In this document: positions 10,934 to 20,587 of the stretch, in pieces
How positions within the stretch are numbered: position 1 is the first letter of the stretch
Layout of the letters: each line of letters begins with the position of its first letter
Assembly (NCBI GenBank): GCA_002205965.3
Contig: NADL03000144.1
Location: forward strand, 62,001-126,000
Direction: 5' to 3'
DNA: 64,000 nt
Source of the DNA: Kappaphycus alvarezii
Lineage: Eukaryota; Rhodophyta; Florideophyceae; Gigartinales; Solieriaceae
Notes under the pieces: generated by a model
What the model was told of the DNA's origin: nothing
What the model saw: only the letters and a program-made list of their open reading frames with translations
Databases searched by the model: none
Translations under genes and position numbers: made by a program

Positions 10934-12294
10934 TCATGACACTACTCCAACAACTTTTTTGAGCTCAGTGGCGAACTTTCCGACGAACCGCCCGACACAA
11001 GAACGCACTGCATTGTGAACAAGAGTAGCGAGTTTTATGAACACTTCGAACAATTGTTTGCCTTTGTTCTCGGTCTTCGAGCACACAATACACCATTGCG
11101 GGTTTCCAGAAACTTGATTTTCTTTTGCAATACGACCACGACTGTGAAGAATAGGTGTGTTTGGTTTGGCAGATTCTAGTCGAGTTACATCCATCTTCTT
11201 GGCTCGAGCAGAATCTGTTTTGTATCGCAAAGGTTTTGATATACATTGGTTTCCAATCATCAATGCTGTCTCATTCTCACTGCATTCTGTTGCGTAACTC
11301 TTTCTGACCTCAACAGATTTGAGTAGAGATTGAAATATTCTTTTCAACACCATTTGGAACGTGACAGAGTTTGCGAAGTTTCGTCTCCATTATTGTTAGG
11401 AATCATACCGAGATTCTTCGACTCGTAAAGCTCGTACCATATAGTATGCGTTTACAAACGGCATTTGAATATATCGCCAGATTATGGTACCTCGTGGAGA
11501 GAGCTTTGACATTCGAAATGAGCAGTTGGAGATTATTCGAGACATTACGTCTGTACCACTTTTGTTTATGTTTCCACTCGACAACCAGCCTTGATCGTAT
11601 ATAGTGTACCGCTTGTATTGGGCCGCACTGCCGAACCATCTCATGAAAACCGGACACCAATCCTAGATATGACTGTACAGAGTGACTGTCTGTTCTGAAA
11701 CCGTACACCTGTTTTTTTGCCCGCAGGCATTAGCTTTACAGGAATCGAATACCACGAAAATTTACCTCTGCAGGAGGCTTCGCATTAGAGTACAAATTGC
11801 ATCTGCAATGCACTTGCGATGTAGACACGTACGGAGTAGATTATCTCGCTTCTCGAAGCTGCTAAAAATAACACTGGAGACTCTCAAACAGCAGCGTGGT
11901 GCAGAAGTTGGTATCTGTACTGCTTCCATGGTACCACAGAATGGAGTGATTTCGATTGCAATCCTAATTCACCTTTAGACAAGGCCAAGCTTTTTGCGTG
12001 CTATTTAACCTAATGAGAAGCTCAGAGTATGTGCCGTGCGTCTCGTGGACATCATAAACCATTGACAATGCATCTTTTTTACTAAACGTTTTGAACTCAC
12101 AAACGACCGTAGTAGTATTCCATTCCATCTCACCCTGCTGGTTACCTGTTTCAGTCCCTCCTGAGTTCCCTTCTCTTTTCAAGAGCACAGCCATCGTGTC
12201 AGGTGATGTGGACATGTGCGTGAATGGAGTCCCCTTTCGTTGCCCGAGACCGTAAGACCGAGCGCATATTGTTCTAAGATTAGCGTGTGACAAC
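10934..12294 (-). pseudogene. piggyBac-like DNA transposase remnant
   Basis: Minus-strand sequence resembles the C-terminal half of a piggyBac-type transposase in order: GEMEW followed by KKDALSMVYDVHE (about 12,140-12,040), recalling the family's W-D-K-x-V-x-x-LS-x-x-H block; KQKWYRR (about 11,570) recalling the KWY block; PFVNAYYMV (about 11,450) recalling the VNAY block; and a C-terminal cysteine-rich tail with CIVC (about 11,090) then YSCSQCSAFLC (about 11,000), recalling the family's zinc-binding domain. These pieces fall in different reading frames, so at least three frame changes separate them. The N-terminal half may reach into 12,436-12,834, but I could not confirm that. I found neither terminal inverted repeats nor paired TTAA sites. 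Confidence 0.5.
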
Positions 12295-13238
12295 AGGAAA
12301 TCTGGGCGTTTTGTCTAAACGTCACTTCATTCCGGAATCCGCACGCATTTCTTCACTGGCACTTCGCGGTTTGAATCAACACGACTGTATTTCTAATTGA
12401 ACAATCAAATCTGGGAACATTCGAAAATCTGCAGATTACTGCTTCCAATGCGCTAACAACTCTCTCATTCCTTGCTTAGTTTTTTCGCGAGAACCCTGTA
12501 ATTTTGCGAGCCCTACATTCAGCTTTGACTTCTGCAAATTCATTTTGTCACTATCCTCTATTGCTATTGCTGTCATAGGCGTAAAAAATTCTTCTTCATT
12601 GGATAAATTAATACAAACTAGAAGGCAGACGCATTCGTATTCTGTGCTTCTCAGAATCTCATCAGGCTTATGCTTTGCAGCGGCTTCAAGAAACAAGAGC
12701 TTCGTCGTTGAAGTAAATTGAGTCCTCGTGCTAAAAATAACAAAGATTATCTCCATGGAACTGTGCTCTGGTGATGGGGTTAAGATTGGAAAGAAACTCT
12801 CTTGCAGTATATCGCTGAACACCAGTAAGGGCACCTTCTCAAGGCTTTCCTTCTCGCTGGAGACTATTGGAATTTACTGGAAGAACGAAGCCTGTTCTGA
12901 TGGACCACGCCTCTTGCCACCCACTCGTCACCCGCGAGGTCCGCTTGAGTAGTGAAAAACATGCAACTCGTCCATGAGTTGTGCTTTCTTCTCGTAGTGC
13001 AAGATGATATGAATTCTTCCTCTTCGAGTGCTTTCTCTCAGCCAATAACGCTGAAAGAGTACCCCTGCATTCTCCTGGTCTCTTCATGAAATCCTGCTAC
13101 CCCACACGTAAATGGGGCCTTTGGTCTCTTTCTCTGCGTGCCTACAACATGCTTCATATATCACGAAGCAATGAAATCACGTCATCAGATATGTAAATCC
13201 TATAAAAAAGGGTACTCGCATTCCTAAACATAAACGAT
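12295..13238. other. Unassigned; possible upstream part of the transposase
   Basis: A 132-codon minus-strand frame (12,436-12,834) lies directly upstream of the piggyBac-like remnant but shows no motif I can assign. The remainder holds only short frames. Confidence 0.3.
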
Positions 13239-13243
13239 GAGAC

Positions 13244-13959
13244 TGATAGGGGTAAATCGGCGGGGGAAGAGATCTTCAGAACCAATTACCCTGAGAAGGA
13301 GGTGTTGCGAGCGACAAAAGTGCTACCGTGGTATTGTTGAACGAACAAAAGGGAGTGTATAGAAGAGAGTTGAGAAAGCTAAAGCAAGTATAAAAGGGGC
13401 AGGGTCTACCACCGACGCTCTGCGACTAGCGTAAGAAAAAGTTTCTTGGGTCTGAAGTTGACTCTCAACTTCCTACTACTCGGACTTGGCTTGAAGTTGT
13501 CTGCCAACTTGCTTCACCTCCACTAAAGGAAGCAGTTTACTCGGCTTATATAGACTTTTGGCTACCCCAAAAGTCTCAAACAAGCATACTAATAACCACA
13601 AAATGCATTCACGGTAATCGTGTGATCCAGAGAGACTATTAGGAGATATTTCCTCAAGGTAAATTCTAGGTGCCATACCCATGCCAGCCACCCATCGGCC
13701 AGGGTGGGAATTGATGTGGCCATTATATAGACCTTTCAGAGCTACTGTAGTATACCCACAACCTGGAACTGTACTGACATCTACTATGACAGCGTGTCCT
13801 AAAATGAAAAAAAATCAACCGATGAATTTGCCACACTCACCCAAATTAAAATATCTTGCAAAATTCAAAAAACTGTAAAATATCTTCCCAATTCCGTTAC
13901 TGTATACAATTCATGGTTCCTCATCTAGATTTTTTTCGTGTGCGAATTTGGGCAAATCA
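13244..13959 (-). mobile_element. Solo LTR (Ty3/gypsy-type), short copy
   Basis: 716-bp LTR in minus orientation, flanked by perfect 5-bp duplications GAGAC (13,239-13,243 and 13,960-13,964). On the minus strand it begins TGATTTGCCCAAATTCGCAC and ends CCCCTATCA, with TATATAGAC-type promoter sequence and both leader hairpins. The R/U5 portion is nearly that of element A; the U3 portion matches only the solo LTR at 8,964-10,333. No internal element sequence adjoins it. Confidence 0.87.
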
Positions 13960-14718
13960 GAGACCTCAGAATGGCTTTGCACGCGACGAAATAGAGTCCC
14001 AATTGCAGATATTGCTGTCTCGTGAACAACGGCATATCTGGAACACAACGTGAGGTTAGTAAGTTGATTTGACAACGTCGTCTGCTGCGCAGTTCTCCCT
14101 TTATCGAGATTACCTGTCGAAGTCCAGTACTTGGAGACAATTAATTACTTCGCTGCCTTCTCACATCGTCATCAGCGGTAAAGCTCATCCCGGGGACATA
14201 AAATAATGACAATATGTCAATGGCAAATGCTTCCTCTAAGCTTCTGATGTCCCCATCATAAGAGCCCTCAATATTACGAAGCACAACAGCAAAGTGCGTT
14301 CCCCTAACCCCTATAGCCGTTATAATTTCTTTACTCTGTGAACATTGACAGGACGAAACGAATACACATATATATTCTTCGCACCAGTTAGATGATCAAA
14401 CGATATTCAGTAGAATGCCAGGCAGCCACTATTCCAACCACTACATTCATTTCCTCTCCGCTGCATAATGATACACTGTGTCCACCCGAACCCACGTTGC
14501 AGATCCGCAGTAAATCCTGCTTGACTGTGCAAGAAAACAAAACGTCAAATAGGAGACCGCTTCCAAGGAGGATAATTGGATCTCTTGTATCAGTGACTGT
14601 TGTGCTAACGCACTATCAATACCTTTACCACCCTTTTGACCTCCATCATGGCGCATTCATCTACATGGGTGGTTAGAATTTGTGCTGTCGTATGTGCGGG
14701 TGTGTATCGGAGCTTGAT

Positions 14719-14742
14719 CGAAGAAAGCGGACGCTTTCTTCG
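14719..14742. repeat. Near-perfect 24-bp palindrome
   Basis: CGAAGAAAGCG-GA-CGCTTTCTTCG: 11-bp arms with a 2-base centre. Could be a protein-binding site or chance; nothing recognisable is transcribed from it. Confidence 0.6.
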
Positions 14743-15135
14743 TCTTCGTTGTCGTTATTGAATAGCCCCATATCGGGCAAAGCTAATCCAAATCATTACC
14801 ATCGTGCTGGCCATGTGTTGTGTTGCTTGTCCGTGATCGCTTGTCGAGACTCAAATTCGGGTACGTTCAGACTGTGTTTGCCGTTTCATAGAGGGTATGT
14901 TTCACGCAGAGCCGGAAGTCCGCATAGCTCCTGAATTCCGCGCTCTTTGAGAGCAATATGCAAACGCAACCATTGTTCAAAGAGCAGGCGCTTTCCAGCG
15001 GAGCGCTGCTTCTCGCGCGCTTTCAAAGCAAGTAAAAGTGCGCGCCTTTGAGGCGAAGCGCGCGCAAAGGAGGCAAAGAGGCAAAGAAAGATGTGGCAAA
15101 GGGCGAGCTGATTATAGTGCTCCAGTTTGAGATTA

Positions 15136-15221
15136 TGGGGTACCCGCTGTACCCCTTGTGAAAAAAGGGAACGGACATGGGAAAAATGTCGTATTTGTTC
15201 GGGGGTACCGCTGGGTACCCC
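15136..15221. repeat. Two GGGGTACC hairpins
   Basis: GGGGTAC-CCGCT-GTACCCC (15,136-15,154, 7-bp stem) and GGGGTACC-GCTG-GGTACCCC (15,202-15,221, 8-bp stem) are two versions of one inverted repeat 47 bases apart, with similar loops. They lie about 300 bases before the LINE-like element. Confidence 0.6.
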
Positions 15222-15702
15222 ATGGCTTTCTGGGGCTATACCACTGCAGTACTTCGGTACCAATTCAGCACAACTACGGTAGAGTGATCCAATCTGACTA
15301 GATCTCGCATTACAGCTTTGGCACTCTTCCAAGCAACAGCTTCCTCTCCAAAGACAAGGGCTTTTCCAATTGGGGAGTTGATGAATCAGCTGCATCTCGG
15401 CAATCTCAGTCTGTAAAGGGGAGAAATGTTTGGGTAGTTCACATTTGAAAGATACGTACGGCCACGTTCCTGAGTTATCCAGTGTGCAAATGTACAATTG
15501 TTATCAGCTAAGGTGCAGATCAGGCCGTTACTCATAGTGCCGAATTTTTACACTTTGAATATAACCATCATGCGCACTCCCCCCCTTCCCTCCAGCCGAA
15601 GACCTTCGCCGCACCCTCCCTCAAGCTTGCGATGTCCTTCCGGGCCGCTATCTGCCCCTCGACCTCGGAGACGAGAACGAAGTCTCTCGCATCTCTACAG
15701 CC

Positions 15703-16248
15703 ATGAAAAATGACCTTGGCTTCCGCGCCGTCGAAACCATGATGCGACAGGAATTTGCACTGCTACACAAGCTGTCCACGGCCTTCTTTCCCGAGTCCAC
15801 TTCACCCGACTCACCCGTCAGCTCAGAGAACGTCGACGCGACAACCGACGCCACACGCCACACGCCCGCAGCCAACGCCCCTGCCACGTATGCTTCAGTC
15901 GCTGCTCGCCCAACACCAGCACCTACGCGCCCAGACGTTCCGTCCCGGCGGTCCGCCTTCAAGACGCCCCCCCAAACCGACACCGCCGACGATCCCGACC
16001 ACCTAACGCCTCTCACCCGTCGCGCCCGCTTCAACATCGCCTCCAATGCCCAAAGGCTCTGTGCACCCGAACCGTGCCGACTTATACTCGTGCAAGTTGC
16101 AGATAGCAACGAATTCGAAGCCCGTCTTCCGTCACGCCCTGCGGAGGGAGGACTGCGCGCACCTCTTGCTGTGCTCCAGTTCGCCACTCCTTCGATCTTC
16201 TTCCTGATCGCACCCGAGCTTGCTATCCCGCTCATCCCCCACGCATAA
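15703..16248 (+). CDS. ORF1-like protein of the LINE-like element
   Basis: 181-codon frame with an ATG start, alanine-, proline- and threonine-rich in the middle. It includes APATYASVAARP, reminiscent of the TYASVA segment in ORF1 or Gag-like proteins of several non-LTR elements. The C-terminal part has alternating hydrophobic sequence. I see no CCHC knuckle in this frame. It lies about 1 kb upstream of the polymerase frame. As ORF1 products usually bind the element RNA, that role is likely but inferred only from position and composition. Confidence 0.45.
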   Translation: MKNDLGFRAVETMMRQEFALLHKLSTAFFPESTSPDSPVSSENVDATTDATRHTPAANAPATYASVAARPTPAPTRPDVPSRRSAFKTPPQTDTADDPDHLTPLTRRARFNIASNAQRLCAPEPCRLILVQVADSNEFEARLPSRPAEGGLRAPLAVLQFATPSIFFLIAPELAIPLIPHA

Positions 16249-16554
16249 AGAAGGTTCCGTCACCAAGCCACCACTGAGGACCTCATTGTACCCAAGCTGC
16301 AGTTCATGGAAACACAGAATCCCCGCAAATTCTGCCGATCTGACGCCGACCTCGCCGCATTCCGTCAAATCATCACTGCTGAAATCGACCGCCACTCCTC
16401 TGACGAGTGCAAATGGCGCTTGCGCCACGACTTTCTCGCTTCCTCTCGCCCAATCGCCGACTCACTCCTTCCTACCCAAGCCCCCACCGGGACCCCATCC
16501 GCCCGTGTGCAAGGGCCCACCCCCCACCCCCCACTCCCGAATCTGTGCCCTCCC

Positions 16555-16655
16555 CAGGGGGAAACGTTTGGGTGTTTTACTCTTGGAAAGATATATCCGA
16601 TCTATCCCAAGGTTTTCCAGACAACCACAATCGACTCAAAAAGGGTATACCGATA
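16555..16655 (+). repeat. Short dispersed repeat, copy 2
   Basis: Plus-strand copy of the repeat at 2,160-2,265 (minus), starting GGGGGAAACGTTTGGGTG. It lies between ORF1 and the polymerase frame of the LINE-like element, where no coding is expected to be conserved. Confidence 0.5.
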
Positions 16656-17137
16656 CCGTAATGAAGAAGGAACTACGCTTCCTATTATGCTACCTTCAGG
16701 CCATCCATCAAGCAGGCCGCATTAGCGACCGACATCCCCAGCCCCCCCCGCCTCCCCCTCAAAGCGTTCTTGACGAATTCGAAATTGAGCCCCCCCCTGA
16801 AACAGAGAGGGAGGCAGCCGGGGCGCTGCTAAAGGAACAGTAGAGGCGATGGTAATGGGTTTCAGAAAGTTGGGGGCAAAGGGTGTATGGAGTGTACCTG
16901 GATTCCCACAAGAATCCAGATGAGCCCCCTTTTTATAGACAGTACGGTAACTCTACTCTAGAAATTGTATACTCTGCTAGCTCAGTAGAAGTTACCAGAA
17001 AGTAGAGGTGTAACTATAGAACTGTACTATCTAGAATATAAATACTTAAATAAAAACGATGACTTGGTGCTCCACGTCAAATAAAAACATTGAAGGAAAA
17101 TCAAATTTCTAAAATTATTCAAGACTATACAGTTTCC

Positions 17138-17211
17138 CTGTTACACCACTGTGTAATAGAGAACTGGAATAGCGACTGCGAACAAGTCTCTATTACACAG
17201 TGGTGTAACAG
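17138..17211. repeat. Perfect 25-bp inverted repeat, 24-base loop
   Basis: The left arm 17,138-17,162 starts CTGTTACACCACTGTGTAAT and the right arm 17,187-17,211 is its exact reverse complement; the loop is 17,163-17,186. Each arm also contains a nested inverted repeat, TTACAC-CACT-GTGTAA. The structure sits at the right end of an AT-rich non-coding block (about 16,855-17,215) immediately before the polymerase frame of the LINE-like element. It would form a 25-bp hairpin in RNA from either strand, or a cruciform in DNA. Function unknown. Confidence 0.9.
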
Positions 17212-17286
17212 AGACATTGTTAGACCCCGCCCACGACACCCGCTACGCACACCGCCTCCTCTTGATGCTGACATGGTCACCTCCCA

Positions 17287-18312
17287 ATGAGTACATCACC
17301 TACATCCCCGACCCCCCAACCATGCCCCACACCCGACATTATCTATCAACTGCGGATCCCTACGTTGAAGTACCTACCCAACAGCCTCCGCGCAGACTTC
17401 TATTGCCTATTCCACGATCTCTACTTCCGATACAACTCAGCCCGCACGCAAGACACCCAAGCTGACGCACTCTCTTGCATCCTGGCAACGCTAAAACTAG
17501 TTCTTAGAAGGAATGGCCGGCACGAGACACGAACTCGCTCTTCACTGGCGTTCATGTCAACCCTCCCCAACGGCATCCACCTCGCTAGGCAAGGCCAGTG
17601 GCAACAGCCTTACACGCGCTGCACTGATGCCTTTCCTCCACTGCAACACCCCACTGCGCCGCAGAGGGCGACCCAGCCACCAATACAACGATGCCAACGA
17701 TACGGCCGGGACGGATGTCTCTCCAAAGCAACGGCTGCCCTCCTACAGAATACGCCACTGGCGACGCCCTCCCCAGCCACACTTCCCATCCTCCAAAACC
17801 TTCACCCCTCTTCCCTCCACGAAGCCACGCCAACACCTCAGCCCGAAGTCCCCACCATCACCCCCTTCGCCGAGTCCACAATTCGACGAGACTTACAAGA
17901 ATTGAATAGGCTCGGCACCCGGACCGGATGGCATGCGACCCTCCATCCTTCGCGTCCTCTCACGGCTCCAGCGGGCGGAGAACCACAAGCAAACGCACTG
18001 TCAGCCCTAACGGACTTCGTCAACAAGTTAGCAAACGGCACTGTACCCACCTCACTCCAAACCTGCCTCTCCGCCGCATCACTGATCGCAATCCCGAAAA
18101 GCTCACCTGTCTCCCTACGTCTATGGTCCATAGCAATCGGCATCCTATACAGAAGTTTTGTGGCACGGCTCCACGCAGCTAGAATCAGCAACGACGGCTT
18201 CTTTCTCTCGCACCTACGACCGCTGAAACACGCAGTTGGCATTAAATACGGCATTGAAGCTGTCATACACGCCCTCCACCTCGCGGCTTCTGCCCTCAAT
18301 GATCAAGACTAA
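17287..18312 (+). CDS. LINE-like polymerase, N-terminal part
   Basis: 341-codon frame. The first half contains GCLSKATAALLQNTPLATPS and ATLPILQNLHPSS, which match the pre-RT segment of a eukaryotic RT family (GxxxKAxxxLxxxPLAxxxxxxxxxLxxLHP). The second half has ALTDFVNKLANGTVPTSLQT and LIAIPKS, then PLRLWSIAIGILYRSFVA-like sequence (about 18,110-18,160) and HAVGIKYGIEAVIHAL, corresponding to RT motifs 0 to 2, where PK and GIxxGxEA are typical. The frame ends just before the catalytic motif A, which continues at 18,319 in another frame. Confidence 0.7.
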   Translation: MSTSPTSPTPQPCPTPDIIYQLRIPTLKYLPNSLRADFYCLFHDLYFRYNSARTQDTQADALSCILATLKLVLRRNGRHETRTRSSLAFMSTLPNGIHLARQGQWQQPYTRCTDAFPPLQHPTAPQRATQPPIQRCQRYGRDGCLSKATAALLQNTPLATPSPATLPILQNLHPSSLHEATPTPQPEVPTITPFAESTIRRDLQELNRLGTRTGWHATLHPSRPLTAPAGGEPQANALSALTDFVNKLANGTVPTSLQTCLSAASLIAIPKSSPVSLRLWSIAIGILYRSFVARLHAARISNDGFFLSHLRPLKHAVGIKYGIEAVIHALHLAASALNDQD

Positions 18313-18318
18313 GTCCTG

Positions 18319-18660
18319 TTGAAAATCGACCTCTCCAACGCCTTCAACAGCGTGGAGCGCTCCTGTTTTCTCCGCTCGGCCATCGACGACGCCCCACAGG
18401 CGGCCAGGTTCGTTCACCTAACCTACGGAGGGCGTCAGATTTGTATTTTGGCCCCTACGTCATGCAGTCTGCCACAGGTGCACACCAAGGCGACCTCTCG
18501 CCATGCATCGCACTCGCCACCCAACCTTTCCTCCGCCATCTGCACACATTTTCCCCCGCAGCCGCGATGCACGTATGGTATGCCGACGACAGCAACATCA
18601 TCCTTCCCTCCCGTGACGCCCCGGAGCTACTGCACACAATCGAGAGGACGGCAGACAGCT
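18319..18660 (+). pseudogene. LINE-like reverse transcriptase catalytic core
   Basis: Motif A: LLKIDLSNAFNSVERSCFL near 18,319-18,372, with the first catalytic Asp. Motif B, in a second frame from about 18,465: SATGAHQGDLSPCIALATQP, the counterpart of the family's GxxQGDPLxP. Motif C: HVWYADDSNIIL near 18,568-18,604 with the YADD pair. Two frames are needed, so one change of frame separates A from B/C. The catalytic aspartates themselves are kept. Confidence 0.75.
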
Positions 18661-18664
18661 CGGA

Positions 18665-19234
18665 ATGTTTAGTAACTTGCAGAAGACTGAAGCACGGTGG
18701 TTCGGGAAGGACAACCTCCCCCGCGTCCCCTACAAAATCGTCACTGCGGAGGCATCTACAGTGCACGGGTCCTCGATCGGAACTGACCGCAGATGCTCTT
18801 CTCTCTCCAACACAGCCTCCAGTCTGCCCGGAACATCTGGGCATCCCTTCCAGCCCTCCGGGTCCCCAAACTCCTTCCACCTCTTCGCCACTGCGCAAGC
18901 GAATACGAGCCCGTGTAAACCCTTGGGACAACCCCGCCGCACCTAACCCTTTCTTTATCAAATGCGTTTGATGAAGAACTGCGAGGGGCTTGCCAAAGGA
19001 TTCATCGCGACCTTCATCAGGCTTCTTGGCATTGCGCAAAACTTCCATTCACAATGGGCGGCCTGGGCTCACATCACATCCTCAATTTATGCCGCTGAAC
19101 ATCTATGCTCCATGCTCAGTACCTACAACATCATCCTCGACCTACTCCCGGAAGACGGACGCCACCTCCTAACCTCTGCCGTCCGCAGAATGCACAGCTC
19201 CCTCGACCAGTCCCTCCTCCCCGACCACCTCTAA
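18665..19234 (+). pseudogene. LINE-like polymerase thumb region
   Basis: NLQKTEARWFGKDNLPRV (from about 18,671) matches the LNxxKxE segment after the catalytic core. Further on, in another frame, FDEELREACQRIHRDLHQA (about 18,968-19,025) and LPFTMGGLGSHHI (about 19,045-19,083) match the thumb motif ALPxxxGGLG that follows RT in these elements. Several frame changes are visible. Confidence 0.6.
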
Positions 19235-19446
19235 CTCGAGCCCCTGCTCGCCCGCCTTCAAAGGGCGGGCCCCCCGCAAGTCGTCCAGTCAACAATCACC
19301 ACTGCCATTCACGAACAACGCCTGCAAGCATACATAACATCTCCCCCGCAACATAAAGCTGCTGAACTCGCCCTGCCAACTCCCCTTTCCTCACGCTCCC
19401 AGACTCACGCAGCTCCACTCGAGTCTCCCCCGAGATCTGGACGTAC

Positions 19447-20052
19447 ATGGTCCTACTGCACCTCAGCAACCCTGTCTTCAGTTTCCTCGACCGGTGCCCT
19501 CGATGTCAGCTCTCCCACGCTCGCTCCCCGCCCCTCCTTGACCTGCTTGGCAGACATGCGACTCACTGCCCAACTCTGGAAGGATTTCTCCGAAGGCACA
19601 ACCACCTACGGAACAAGCTGTTCTCCCTGCTTCGGCAACCATCCGCAATGCTCAACCCCACCTTCAAGTACACCTTCCCCGCGGAAAACCACCTCCCGCC
19701 CCAAGAGCGTCACAGAATGGACATCTTAATCAACAACTACGAACTCTCTCCTCGTCCGTGCGCAATAGATGTCTTTGTCGCAAGTCCGTACAGAGCTGCC
19801 GCCATTCCCTACGCCCGCAAGACCCAAGGCGTCGCTTCCCCTATGGAGACCCAGAAGAGGACACGCTACGCAGACCGTTGCGCAACAATACACGCTGACT
19901 CCTTCTCCCTCGGATTTGACAGACACGGGGCACTGGGCTTCTCTGCTCCACACGCGCTTTCGAAGATCGCCGCCTTCTCCACAAGACGCGGCACTACCGC
20001 TGCCGTCGAATACGACAGCCTGGTCACTACCCTCTCCTCCCGGGTCCTCTGA
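19447..20052 (+). CDS. LINE-like zinc finger and restriction-like endonuclease
   Basis: 201-codon frame. CPRCQ...HATHC (about residues 18-43) is the CCHC-type finger found just before the nuclease, followed by GFLRRHNHLRNKL, typical of the family (RHNxLR). The nuclease core reads RHRMDILINNYE and AIDVFVASPYRAAAI, matching the RPADVxx and DVxVxSP strands of a PD-(D/E)xK fold, with Asp in both. After this comes KRTRYADRCA and a predicted helix, then DRHGALGFSAPHAL, the usual distal motif. The frame is open to its stop at 20,052. In R2-type elements this domain nicks the target site; that role is inferred for this family. Confidence 0.72.
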   Translation: MVLLHLSNPVFSFLDRCPRCQLSHARSPPLLDLLGRHATHCPTLEGFLRRHNHLRNKLFSLLRQPSAMLNPTFKYTFPAENHLPPQERHRMDILINNYELSPRPCAIDVFVASPYRAAAIPYARKTQGVASPMETQKRTRYADRCATIHADSFSLGFDRHGALGFSAPHALSKIAAFSTRRGTTAAVEYDSLVTTLSSRVL

Positions 20053-20289
20053 CAGACGGCCAACGCTGTTGCCCGGCGTGTCCTGTCTCTCACATATCCT
20101 GATGCCTCAGAGCCCCAGCTCGGCACATCGACCCCATGGTTCAAGCGTCTTTCTTCTTCTAATCAATAAAGCACCCCAAATTCACCCCTAGTTTCAAAAC
20201 GCCTTCTCACAAACTGCCCTGGTTCTCAGCCATCCATGCTCCCATAGTTAAAAAACCTCCCTATTTACCTCTTTTCTATGCACCTTACA

Positions 20290-20345
20290 ACAAAAAAACG
20301 CCTTTACAAAATGTTCACTAAACCAAGCAGGGCCAATCAGGCTCT
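20290..20345 (-). mobile_element. Truncated LINE-like 3' tail
   Basis: On the minus strand: CCTGCTTGGTTTAGTGAACA, then a TTTTTTTGTTGT tail. This is the same 3' end as in the copies at 1,170-1,410 and 8,590-8,650, severely 5'-truncated, lying just downstream of the long copy in opposite orientation. Confidence 0.55.
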
Positions 20346-20587
20346 TGCTTTGCGGTGGTTGTCCTTTCTAGGTCCTGATGGCGATACGGACTTAAAATTG
20401 TAAGTCCCACTACAAGGATAGGGGCAGCAGAGAAAAGCTTGCAATCACAGCGGAAGTGTGAACACAAGACACACGCGAAGTCGATTTAGAAATGAACTTA
20501 TTGCTCTGTTGTCCTTTTCGCTACTCAAAAACAAGCAATCTCAATGGAAAAAAGATACTAATTGTGAACCCTGACTGTGAGTCGATG

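Larger units (their letters stand above)
13965..15520. other. Unassigned sequence
   Basis: No gene recognised; open frames such as 14,392-14,676 and 14,886-15,497 (minus) show no motif. The interval contains a 24-bp palindrome at 14,719-14,742 and two similar GGGGTACC hairpins at 15,136-15,221. Confidence 0.4.
15530..20180 (+). mobile_element. LINE-like retrotransposon with restriction-like endonuclease
   Basis: A GC-rich 4.6-kb element on the plus strand. Order: an ORF1-like frame (15,703-16,248), a non-coding middle with two foreign-looking segments (16,555-16,655 and about 16,855-17,215), the polymerase (17,287 to about 19,100) and a C-terminal zinc finger plus PD-(D/E)xK-type nuclease (19,447-20,052), then a short tail with AATAAA at about 20,164. 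A reverse transcriptase followed by a C-terminal restriction-like nuclease is the plan of the R2/CRE/NeSL group of non-LTR retrotransposons. The frame changes several times and stop codons interrupt it, so this copy is dead. Truncated relatives lie at 1,170-1,410, 8,590-8,650 and 20,300-20,345. I found no LTRs. Confidence 0.8.

Noticed and set aside
10866-12783. TTAA sites near 10,866 and 12,780 as piggyBac target duplications
   Set aside because: No matching terminal inverted repeats next to them; TTAA is common by chance.
15703-20052. A host gene cluster of separate GC-rich genes
   Set aside because: The successive frames are the ordered parts of one RT-nuclease element and truncated copies of its end occur elsewhere in the window.
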